Assembly: GCF_004358205.1 (NCBI RefSeq)
Contig: NZ_SMYO01000005.1
Coordinates: 372,001 to 436,000 of the forward strand
DNA length: 64,000 nt
Direction of reading: 5' to 3'
DNA from: Bacillus salipaludis
GTDB taxonomy: Bacteria > Bacillota > Bacilli > Bacillales_B > DSM-18226
A model generated the notes under the pieces. That model saw nothing but the letters and a program-made list of their open reading frames with translations, did not search any database and was not told the origin of the DNA. Position 1 is the stretch's first letter, and the number at the start of each line of letters is the position of its first letter. The position numbers were made by a program, and so were the translations under genes. Positions 57,338 to 64,000 of the stretch are shown piece after piece.

Positions 57338-57408
57338 ATTTGTTCTAATTACCAAGGACCGGCATAAATTTCTCAAAGGAGGTGTGACCCTCCTCCTTTG
57401 CCTTTGAC

Positions 57409-57437
57409 TACTCAGTTAATTGAGTGGTTTTTTTATT
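57409..57437 (+). terminator. Terminator after the DUF1657 gene
   Basis: ACTCAGTTAATTGAGT hairpin with seven T; just before it AAAGGAGG...CCTCCTTT forms a second stem (57376-57399). Confidence 0.78.
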
Positions 57438-57576
57438 TTTTTAAAGGTGAAAATACTTTATTTCAAATTACATTTAAGGGAATGGTTTTTATTTCCTCAT
57501 TTTCCGTTAAGCCGCCATTTAGTTGAATAAGAAAAAGGCTTTACTCTATTTTTAAAGTAAAGCACTTCAGAATCGA

Positions 57577-57789
57577 TTATTGAAATATGAAATAAATTAA
57601 CCCAGAAATTACTAAAGAAATTATTCCTACGAAACCAGATATTAATGCTATTTTCGTTCTGGAATTTCTGTCTTCTGGGGTTTCTGAATAAAAATTTCCT
57701 CTTTGACGGTCTCCATCAACCCAAGCCCCGATAAAAACACCTGAAATAATAATACCTACTATCCCTACAATTAGAAAAAACTGAAACAA
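57577..57789 (-). CDS. DUF5316 membrane protein
   Basis: A 70-aa protein with two membrane helices and the loop GDRQRGNFYSETPEDRNSR, typical for the DUF5316 family of bacilli. TTG start with GGGGGTATTTTA in front. Function unknown. Confidence 0.8.
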   Translation of the reverse strand: MFQFFLIVGIVGIIISGVFIGAWVDGDRQRGNFYSETPEDRNSRTKIALISGFVGIISLVISGLIYFIFQ

Positions 57790-58380
57790 TAAAATACCCC
57801 CTTTTTCACCGCCTTATCAATACATACGCATTAAGGGTATCTTTTTTACATATTAGTTTTCCTTTTTCAACTATTCTGCCCAATATATACTGTATGATTT
57901 TTGACCGTATCCATTGTAAATAATGAAAAAAAACAGCCACTTTTCTAACTTTGCTTACTAAATATATTCAGTAAGTAAATATAGTTTTCAACGTAAATGC
58001 TTATTTATGAATACATATAAACTAAGATAAAGGGTGCATCACATCAATGTTTTTTTGCTGATACTGTATATATCTGCCAGTTAGTGCAGCAAGCATAACT
58101 TCACAAATATACTGCCAAAACATACATTAATTTAATTTCAGAAACAGCAAATGAGGGTCTACCTGATTAACCAAGGCAATCATTTATGCCTCTTGTAAAA
58201 ATTTACGTTTCAATCTGGAAAAAGTTTCCTAATTATTCAAGCAAAATCTGTGTCATCTCTTTCAAGCGGTCACAACAGGACGTTGCTGCATCCTTTATAA
58301 AATTATTGCTAAGTATGTACTTAAACTAAAGGTTACGTTTGTATAATAACAAAGAGAAATCTTTTTTCTTTTGGAACCTT
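57790..58380. other. Non-coding stretch of about 590 bp
   Basis: Apart from the DUF5316 promoter side nothing is recognised. No frame with plausible start. Confidence 0.35.
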
Positions 58381-58424
58381 AAAAAAATTCCCCTTAGTGG
58401 TTGCATTAAGGGGAATTTTTTTAT
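58381..58424. terminator. Strong bidirectional terminator
   Basis: AAAAAATTCCCCTTA / TAAGGGGAATTTTTT stem with GTGGTTGCAT loop; serves the minus-strand gene that follows. Confidence 0.92.
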
Positions 58425-58426
58425 TA

Positions 58427-58897
58427 TCACTTATACAATGGAATTTCTTTTATAATGTTCACACCGTCTAATATAAGTAATGTGGAGTCAAAAGCTAATT
58501 TCTTAACCTCTTTAAGATTCGCGCCTTTTTTTATTTTATACTCTAAGTGAAAAGAGCCTTCCGTTCCTGGTTCAATACTACCAGTAGCACCACTGCCCAT
58601 TGGAAGCATTTTGAAAAACTTGCTATCTTCAACCATTTCCATTTTAGATGCCAATTTCTTGTTTGGTCTAACTACCAACTCTATCCCATAATAATGCTGA
58701 CCAGGATAATCAAATTCGCTTTTTAATGGTGTTGTACCTGAATTCTTTAATTTAATGTCGTAACGTAGAACATTTTCAGCCTTAATAATAGTAGTTTCGA
58801 TATTAGATATGTTTATCAGTTCTGTTTTATCGAAACCAGTTAGGAAGAAGAATGTAAAAGTCGAGAATAGCAATAATAACCTTTTAATGAACTTCAA
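58427..58897 (-). CDS. Secreted protein, unknown
   Basis: A 156-aa protein with signal peptide (LLLLFSTFTFFFLTGF) and an extracellular Ig/beta-like body (ENVLRYDIKLKNSGTTPLKSEFDYPG). The only start in frame is a TTG at 58897 directly after AAGGGGG, an unusually tight spacing, so the true start is uncertain. Function unknown. Confidence 0.65.
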   Translation of the reverse strand: MKFIKRLLLLFSTFTFFFLTGFDKTELINISNIETTIIKAENVLRYDIKLKNSGTTPLKSEFDYPGQHYYGIELVVRPNKKLASKMEMVEDSKFFKMLPMGSGATGSIEPGTEGSFHLEYKIKKGANLKEVKKLAFDSTLLILDGVNIIKEIPLYK

Positions 58898-59121
58898 CCC
58901 CCTTATATATTTATTTTCCCTTTTTAGTATTAACGTTACTGAATAGACTATTCAAATATTTGTTCCTTTCCTTAAAGAACTAAATATATATCAAGAAGCC
59001 TTTTATTATTTACTAAATGGCAAAAAAATTAATTGATACATATCATGCTTGTCTTTTAATTGCATATATTTAGTAAAAATAACATTTTTAAGTGTTGTTT
59101 ATTTAGGAATATATCCAAGGA

Positions 59122-59469
59122 GTGGTATTCATAAGGAACTTAGAATTATTAGAAGATGTCGAATTTAGGAGTTTTATAGTTCAGGAATGTAATAATTATT
59201 ACAGAAATGTTGAAAATTATAAGGAACTTGCAAAAACAAATTTTGTAAGAATTATTGCTTTATCTCAGTATGGAAAAGTGCATGAACTTTCTCTTTATGC
59301 TGCAATTAAGAGAGAATTCAAAGAAATAAAATTTTATGAGGAGGTTGTAAAGGAATATCCGATTATCCAGGAGTGGTCAATTCGGTACAGATTGAACCCA
59401 AAAACAATCATATTAGCAGTCCTTACTTCAATTTTGTATGAAGGCTGGATAATCCATAAGGTAAAATAA
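59122..59469 (+). CDS. Small unknown protein
   Basis: A 115-aa helical protein; the last 30 residues are hydrophobic (TIILAVLTSILYEGWII). GTG at 59122 sits directly after AAGGA, so a slightly later start is possible. Not recognised. Confidence 0.5.
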   Translation: MVFIRNLELLEDVEFRSFIVQECNNYYRNVENYKELAKTNFVRIIALSQYGKVHELSLYAAIKREFKEIKFYEEVVKEYPIIQEWSIRYRLNPKTIILAVLTSILYEGWIIHKVK

Positions 59470-59478
59470 TAACATTTA

Positions 59479-59507
59479 GGAGATTGGCATGTAGCTGGTC
59501 TCCTTTT
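59479..59507 (+). terminator. Terminator
   Basis: GGAGATTGG / CTGGTCTCC stem with TTTTTG. Confidence 0.82.
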
Positions 59508-59626
59508 TGTTTTGATTTGATACATTCTATAAAATTTATTTTCTATGATTCTGTATAAAATAATCATTTATTGGAAATTATGTTGATGGATATTTTAAAA
59601 CCAAAGCTTTTAGAAAGGGAAGAAAC

Positions 59627-61288
59627 ATGAATTGGATAACAAAAGATGTTCCACTGGAACTACATCCTGAAAAAAATCAAATTATCTATTTTTCAAGAAG
59701 CTTTAATTTCCATCCTTTATTAATTCAATATTTGTATTCGCATGGTATCAAAGGTTTTGAGGGATTATATGATTTTTTCTATCCATCCTATGGTAATCTG
59801 CATAATCCTTTTCTGTTAAAGGACATGAAAAAAGCAGTTGATAGAATCCATAATGCCATCAATAACCAGGAGCGAATCTTAGTTTACGGGGATTATGATG
59901 CAGACGGCATTACGTCCACTTCAATTTTATTTAAATGTTTAAAAAAGTTTGGCGCAAATGCACACTATCGTCTTCCCACAAGAGCTGATGGATATGGAAT
60001 TACACCTGAAGCAGTAAAGAAAGCAGCAGAAAAAAATACAGCTCTTATTATCACGGTTGATAACGGCTCTGCGGCTCACGATGCTATGGATGAGGCCGCC
60101 CGAAGGGGAATCGATGTCATTGTTACTGACCATCACCTTATTTTGGGGAAGCATCCGAAGTGCTTTGCCTTTATAAATCCAAAAAGGGAGGACGAACTTT
60201 ATCCGTTTACGGACCTTTGTGGAGCAGGTGTAGCATTCAAATTGGTTCATTCTCTTTATCTAGCAACCAATAAGAATTGGTCAAGAGACATTCAGGAATA
60301 CATTGAATTAGTTACATTGGGAACGATTTGTGACCTTATGCCTTTGGCGGGTGAAAATCGTATTTTATGTTCTCTAGGCTTAAGAAAAATGAATTCATCT
60401 CCTTCTCCTGTCTTTAGGGAGATTTTTAATCAGCTTAAAGTATCAAGGGTAAATAGCGGAACAATAGGATATCAACTTGGTCCCATTTTCAATGCATTAG
60501 GAAGGATTGATGACCCTAATGTTGCTGTGGAGGTTCTAGTGAGTGAATCGATTGATGAAGAGAGCATAAAACAACTTATTGAACTTAATAATAAACGGAA
60601 GTTTTTGACCCAAGTACAATTCGAAGACTGTGATGGGATTATTCATAAAAATTCCCTTCATAATAATAATGTTATCATTGTTCATGGTGACTTTCATCAT
60701 GGCATAATCGGGATTTTGGCATCGAAGATTCAGGAAAAATATAAAAAGCCCGCCATTGTTATCTCACAAAACGGGACGGGTTCCTGCAGAGGAGTCAATG
60801 GAACTGATTTTTCTATAATTAATACATTAGAAAGATGCAAGAAGCATTTTAAAAAATATGGGGGGCATCAGGCAGCGGCTGGTTTTTCGATAGTACCGAA
60901 TGAAACAGTTTTAGAAGAATTTCATAAAGATATACAAATGTCTGCCATGAAAGAAGGAACTATCAATCCAGTAAAGCATTATTTTACAACCCTAACTCCT
61001 CAGATGTTTTCAGAACATTTATATCAGGATTTTCAAATATTGGAGCCGTTTGGTAATGGTTTTACCCAACCGATTTTCCTATCTGATGAATTGTTTATTC
61101 ATGAAGTTCAAACGTTTGGAAATAACAACCTACATGCAAAGTGTATTGTTCCGAATGGAGAAAGTTTTTATTTGTTTAATAAAGGTGAACTTGCTAGCAA
61201 ACTAAAGGGGATGAACTTCAAGTTTTTTTATTCATCTACACTAAGTCAGAGAAATGAATTTATCATTCATGGAATAAATAGAATTTGA
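59627..61288 (+). CDS. RecJ-like single-strand DNA exonuclease, short form
   Basis: A 553-aa DHH-family exonuclease that would degrade single-stranded DNA 5' to 3'. GDYDADG at 88-94, VDNGS and TDHH at 143-170, then the DHHA1 motif GGHQAAAGFS near 425 and the OB-like FQILEPFGNG. The length matches Gram-negative RecJ (about 577) and is well short of the Bacillus housekeeping RecJ (about 780 aa). This suggests a mobile or phage-type extra copy. GAAAGGGAAGAAAC precedes ATG. Confidence 0.88.
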   Translation: MNWITKDVPLELHPEKNQIIYFSRSFNFHPLLIQYLYSHGIKGFEGLYDFFYPSYGNLHNPFLLKDMKKAVDRIHNAINNQERILVYGDYDADGITSTSILFKCLKKFGANAHYRLPTRADGYGITPEAVKKAAEKNTALIITVDNGSAAHDAMDEAARRGIDVIVTDHHLILGKHPKCFAFINPKREDELYPFTDLCGAGVAFKLVHSLYLATNKNWSRDIQEYIELVTLGTICDLMPLAGENRILCSLGLRKMNSSPSPVFREIFNQLKVSRVNSGTIGYQLGPIFNALGRIDDPNVAVEVLVSESIDEESIKQLIELNNKRKFLTQVQFEDCDGIIHKNSLHNNNVIIVHGDFHHGIIGILASKIQEKYKKPAIVISQNGTGSCRGVNGTDFSIINTLERCKKHFKKYGGHQAAAGFSIVPNETVLEEFHKDIQMSAMKEGTINPVKHYFTTLTPQMFSEHLYQDFQILEPFGNGFTQPIFLSDELFIHEVQTFGNNNLHAKCIVPNGESFYLFNKGELASKLKGMNFKFFYSSTLSQRNEFIIHGINRI

Positions 61289-61341
61289 TTAACATTAATT
61301 TAAATTGCAAATTCAATTGGCAAATAATTGGAGATTTTATT

Positions 61342-61368
61342 GAGCATTGGTATCAACCAATGCTTTTT
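61342..61368 (+). terminator. recJ-like gene terminator
   Basis: AGCATTGGT / ACCAATGCT stem and TTTTTT. Confidence 0.9.
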
Positions 61369-61590
61369 TGTTCATTCTTAACTCTTTGTTATGTACTTTA
61401 AACTTTATACGTATTAAAAACTAATGGTAAACATGCACTAGACGCAAGGATTAAGGTCAGTATCAGTATTAACACTTCCTACCTATTTTCATTCTCTGTG
61501 GAGCAGCACTGATTTTGTGTTTCATGGATGGCTAACGAGGTAGGTTTGTTCGATAAGGTTGTTTATTATGGAAATACAACCAATATATGG
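61369..61590. other. Intergenic region upstream of blaI
   Basis: About 220 bp with no recognised feature before the blaI promoter. Confidence 0.35.
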
Positions 61591-61643
61591 TTGACATATT
61601 AAGATTACAAATGTAATATTATTTATAAGATTACATTTGTAAT
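61591..61643 (+). promoter_or_regulatory. blaI promoter with two dyad operators
   Basis: TTGACA at 61591 and TAATAT at 61614 (17-bp spacing). ATTACAAATGTAAT at 61604-61617 and ATTACATTTGTAAT at 61630-61643 are both palindromic with TACA/TGTA cores, as in Bla/Mec operators. One overlaps the -10, the other the transcription start. Confidence 0.88.
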
Positions 61644-61657
61644 ATCGGAGGTATCTT

Positions 61658-62068
61658 ATGGAAAAATACATACCTAAAATATCTGAAGCTGAATTAGAAA
61701 TTATGAAAGTTCTTTGGGAAAAGTCCCCTCAAACAGCGAATGAAGTAATTGAAAATCTTGAGTCAAAAATGGACTGGAAGCCAAAAACCATTAGAACACT
61801 TATTAACAGATTAGTACAAAAAGAAGCAGTGTCATATCATCAGAGGAATGGGAGAATGTATGAATATTATCCTTTGGTCTCTCAAGATAGTTTTATACAA
61901 GTAGAAACAAAATCCTTGCTTAAACGTTTCTATGGGGCTTCGCTAAAACCATTACTTGTAAATTTTTTGAAAGAAGAAAAACTATCATCAGAAGATATTA
62001 GGGAACTCAAACGTATTCTTGATGAAAAGAACGAAGAGAATTTGAGGAAGGATATAAAAAATGATTAA
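61658..62068 (+). CDS. blaI: BlaI/MecI/CopY-family repressor
   Basis: A 136-aa repressor: N-terminal winged helix (ISEAELEIMKVLWEKSPQTANEV, PKTIRTLINRLVQKE) and a C-terminal dimer helix. It would bind the two dyads upstream and be cleaved when the M56 partner is activated. The stop overlaps the next gene by 8 nt. CGGAGGTATCTT precedes ATG. Confidence 0.92.
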   Translation: MEKYIPKISEAELEIMKVLWEKSPQTANEVIENLESKMDWKPKTIRTLINRLVQKEAVSYHQRNGRMYEYYPLVSQDSFIQVETKSLLKRFYGASLKPLLVNFLKEEKLSSEDIRELKRILDEKNEENLRKDIKND

Positions 62069-64000
62069 AACTTTTTTAATTTACCTACCTCACTTCTTTG
62101 ACTGGATGCTAAAAACGACTATTATGGCAAGCGTCCTAGTGGGACTCATCTTGTGTGTCAAAGCCCTTCTGAGAAACAAGCTAAACCCAAGGTGGCATTA
62201 CTTACTTTGGATGGTTTTGCTTGTGAGATTATTACTTCCTTGGTCTCCAGATAGTTCATATAGTATTTATTCAATCATCTCAAATAGTTATAAATCCACT
62301 ACTTCTTTCAAAAACGAACCTAATATTGGAACGAAGGCTTTACCTAATGAAACCGTAGTCATGGAAGAGGGAAATTTCGTACCAAATTTACAACAAACAA
62401 CTATGGAAAGCATTAAAGGAACAAGTAATAAAGATACAATTAGTATCGAGAAGCAAAAGGACAAACCAATTTCCTTTCATACAATTGCTATGTACCTTTG
62501 GTTAATCGGAGTTTTTATAGTAGGTCTTAAAACACACAGGCAAAATAGCGGCTTAATGAACTTAATAAAAAAACAGCCTGTTATTACGGATAAAAGAATT
62601 TTAGATATATTTAATACCTGTAAGGAATCTATGTCTATCCAAAAGGATATCCCACTAATTCTGGCTGGAGTAGTATCTAATCCAACTGTTTTTGGATTCT
62701 TTCGTCCCAAAATACTACTCTCAATAGAGTTAATCAATCGGCTTACAGAGGAGCAGCTAAGTCATATCTTTTACCATGAATTAGCCCACATCAAACGAAG
62801 AGACGTTGGATTTAATTGGTTAATGCATAATTTATTAATATTAAATTGGTTTAACCCTATTCTTTGGTTTGCATACATTTGCATGAGGGAGGACCAAGAA
62901 CTTGCATGCGATGCGTATGCTCTTACATTTATGGAGGAAGAGGAAAAAATCCCATATGGACATACGATTATCAGTCTTTTAGAACAATACTCATCAAAGT
63001 ATTATCAAGTCCCCAGTATGGCAAATTTAAGTAGAAATAAAAGGACCTTAAAGAGGAGGATTTTAATGATTAAAAAATTCAAAAAGAAATCGTATGGTTG
63101 GTCTGCATTCGGAATCATTGTTGTCCTTGGTGTTTCATCGCTGTCCCTGCTCAATGCACATGTAGAAGGGTCTAATGGTAAGGTGATAGAACAAACCACA
63201 GAAAAGGTCTCAACGAAAGAAAACAAATCAGGCGAAACTGTATATATACCACCAATAAAAACAGAAAATTTTAAAGACATGACAAAAGAAGAAATTCTTA
63301 CGAAAATGCTTAATACTGTTGATAATTTTGAAACTGCCAAGGGTGAATATAAATTACATTGGGCAAATATAAACGGTGCTGATGGTTATACTTTGACCGA
63401 TTATGAACTTAGTATGAAAAATAATTATAATGCAGGCGGTTATAGTAAAATAACTAACATTGTAAATGGAAAAGAAGAGACAAGCTATAGTTATTATAAT
63501 AATGGTACTATGTGGTATATAAAACCAGACGGCACCTATGAAGAAGAAAAATATCAAGAACCTCCACATCAAGGCACTTTAAAGATTAAGGATGCTTTTT
63601 CAAAGGATAGCGAGGGAACCAACGTAACAAAAATGAGAGAAAGACCTATATTGGCTGGTGGTTCCGATTCACTATTTCCATATGAAATTGCATCAAACTA
63701 TACAAGGGATTTAAATGACTGGGAAATAGAAAAACAAAACGAACAACTTTTAGGGCACAATACTGTAGTGATAAAAGGAAAATTAAATGATTATGCAAGG
63801 ATAAAGCATAGCTCTAATACTTTTCGTTTTTGGATAGATAAGGATACTGGAATATTGATGAAGTATGAAACTTACAATTCTGCTGGAAATGTAGTCAATT
63901 ATTTACACCCTACTAAACTTGAGATAAATGTGCCTATTGATAGTAAGGATTTTGTTCCAAATTTAAATGGTTATAAAAAATTTGACAGGTCATCAATTGA
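62061..64000 (+). CDS. M56-family (BlaR1-like) membrane peptidase sensor, 3' end outside the window
   Basis: The frame is open from ATG 62061 to the window end (over 640 residues). Membrane helices at the N-terminus are followed by a zinc-peptidase domain with FYHELAHIKRRD (His239, Glu240, His243) and REDQELACDAYA. A last membrane helix (GWSAFGIIVVLGVSSLSLL) leads to an extracellular part. That part (EEILTKMLNTVDNFETAKGEY..., DFVPNLNG) looks like a LolA/RseB-type lipid- or peptide-sensing fold and not a penicillin-binding domain. So the signal is unlikely to be a classical beta-lactam. Confidence 0.85.
   Translation, partial: MIKTFLIYLPHFFDWMLKTTIMASVLVGLILCVKALLRNKLNPRWHYLLWMVLLVRLLLPWSPDSSYSIYSIISNSYKSTTSFKNEPNIGTKALPNETVVMEEGNFVPNLQQTTMESIKGTSNKDTISIEKQKDKPISFHTIAMYLWLIGVFIVGLKTHRQNSGLMNLIKKQPVITDKRILDIFNTCKESMSIQKDIPLILAGVVSNPTVFGFFRPKILLSIELINRLTEEQLSHIFYHELAHIKRRDVGFNWLMHNLLILNWFNPILWFAYICMREDQELACDAYALTFMEEEEKIPYGHTIISLLEQYSSKYYQVPSMANLSRNKRTLKRRILMIKKFKKKSYGWSAFGIIVVLGVSSLSLLNAHVEGSNGKVIEQTTEKVSTKENKSGETVYIPPIKTENFKDMTKEEILTKMLNTVDNFETAKGEYKLHWANINGADGYTLTDYELSMKNNYNAGGYSKITNIVNGKEETSYSYYNNGTMWYIKPDGTYEEEKYQEPPHQGTLKIKDAFSKDSEGTNVTKMRERPILAGGSDSLFPYEIASNYTRDLNDWEIEKQNEQLLGHNTVVIKGKLNDYARIKHSSNTFRFWIDKDTGILMKYETYNSAGNVVNYLHPTKLEINVPIDSKDFVPNLNGYKKFDRSSI

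Noticed and set aside
34850..64000. Integrase, tRNA attachment site or phage structural genes for an integrated phage
   Set aside because: None were found; the cargo looks like an island, and only the left boundary at comGA is supported.

Overview
The window reads as a chromosome segment of a Bacillaceae species, probably Neobacillus, Mesobacillus or Bacillus sensu lato. From about 1 to 34.8 kb the gene order follows the Bacillus subtilis yqfV-zur to yqg to comGA region. It runs znuC-znuB-zur, yqfW, yqfX, ispG, yqfZ, yqgB, sodA, yqgE, pbpA, the pst operon, yqgN, gluP(yqgP), yqgQ, glcK, yqgT, yqgU, yqgV, yqgW, yqgX, yqgY and comGA. Local differences from B. subtilis are an fnr-type regulator between yqgB and sodA, a second pstS copy, a phoU at the end of the pst operon, an ldh, and a DUF4912/glycosyltransferase pair.

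Core region. Zinc uptake and its Fur-family regulator (1-2031) are followed by the isoprenoid enzyme IspG and small envelope or sporulation-type proteins. Then come Mn-superoxide dismutase, an MFS transporter and a class B PBP. The phosphate block (11.5-18.4 kb) has three separate PhoP-type promoters, each with TTWACA-like hexamers on an 11-bp period. They precede pstS1, pstS2 and pstC, so pstS was duplicated together with its control region. After it come one-carbon, lactate, glucokinase, rhomboid, thiamine-binding, metallo-beta-lactamase-fold and methyltransferase genes, all in conserved order and well terminated.

Breakpoint. comGA, the competence pilus ATPase, is intact through the Walker A, Walker B and HTRD motifs and then stops matching its family right after the codons for Glu-Phe at 34802-34807. 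The next bases are TGT, followed by three copies of TGAGAAAnGTTCA-like sequence spaced exactly 20 bp apart, and a fourth 54 bp on. This is the layout of a transposon end carrying arrayed transposase sites (Tn7/Tn552/Mu-like). The other end and any transposase would lie beyond the window.

Accessory region (34.8 kb to the end). This is AT-rich, mostly plus-strand, one-gene transcription units with their own terminators, plus several decaying genes. It contains a YugP-like membrane zinc peptidase next to membrane proteins, and a nuclease remnant beside a second set of degenerate repeats. It also has a DLTWW/EREN protein paired with a HEPN-plus-zinc-ribbon protein. A tightly overlapping two-gene unit encodes an unrecognised 383-aa protein and a 539-aa protein with a clear PDG...DCK (PD-(D/E)XK) nuclease signature; this is the best candidate for an undescribed defence system. 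From about 45 to 56 kb there is a run of lone immunity-type genes (DUF2019, DUF2716, DUF3885, a broken DUF4304, others) with no toxin in sight. It also includes a LexA-box-controlled yolD, a secreted RCC1-propeller/Ig-repeat protein, a short extra RecJ, and a BlaI-M56 peptidase sensor pair with two clear operators that runs off the window.

No rRNA, tRNA, CRISPR array, integrase or complete insertion sequence was seen.
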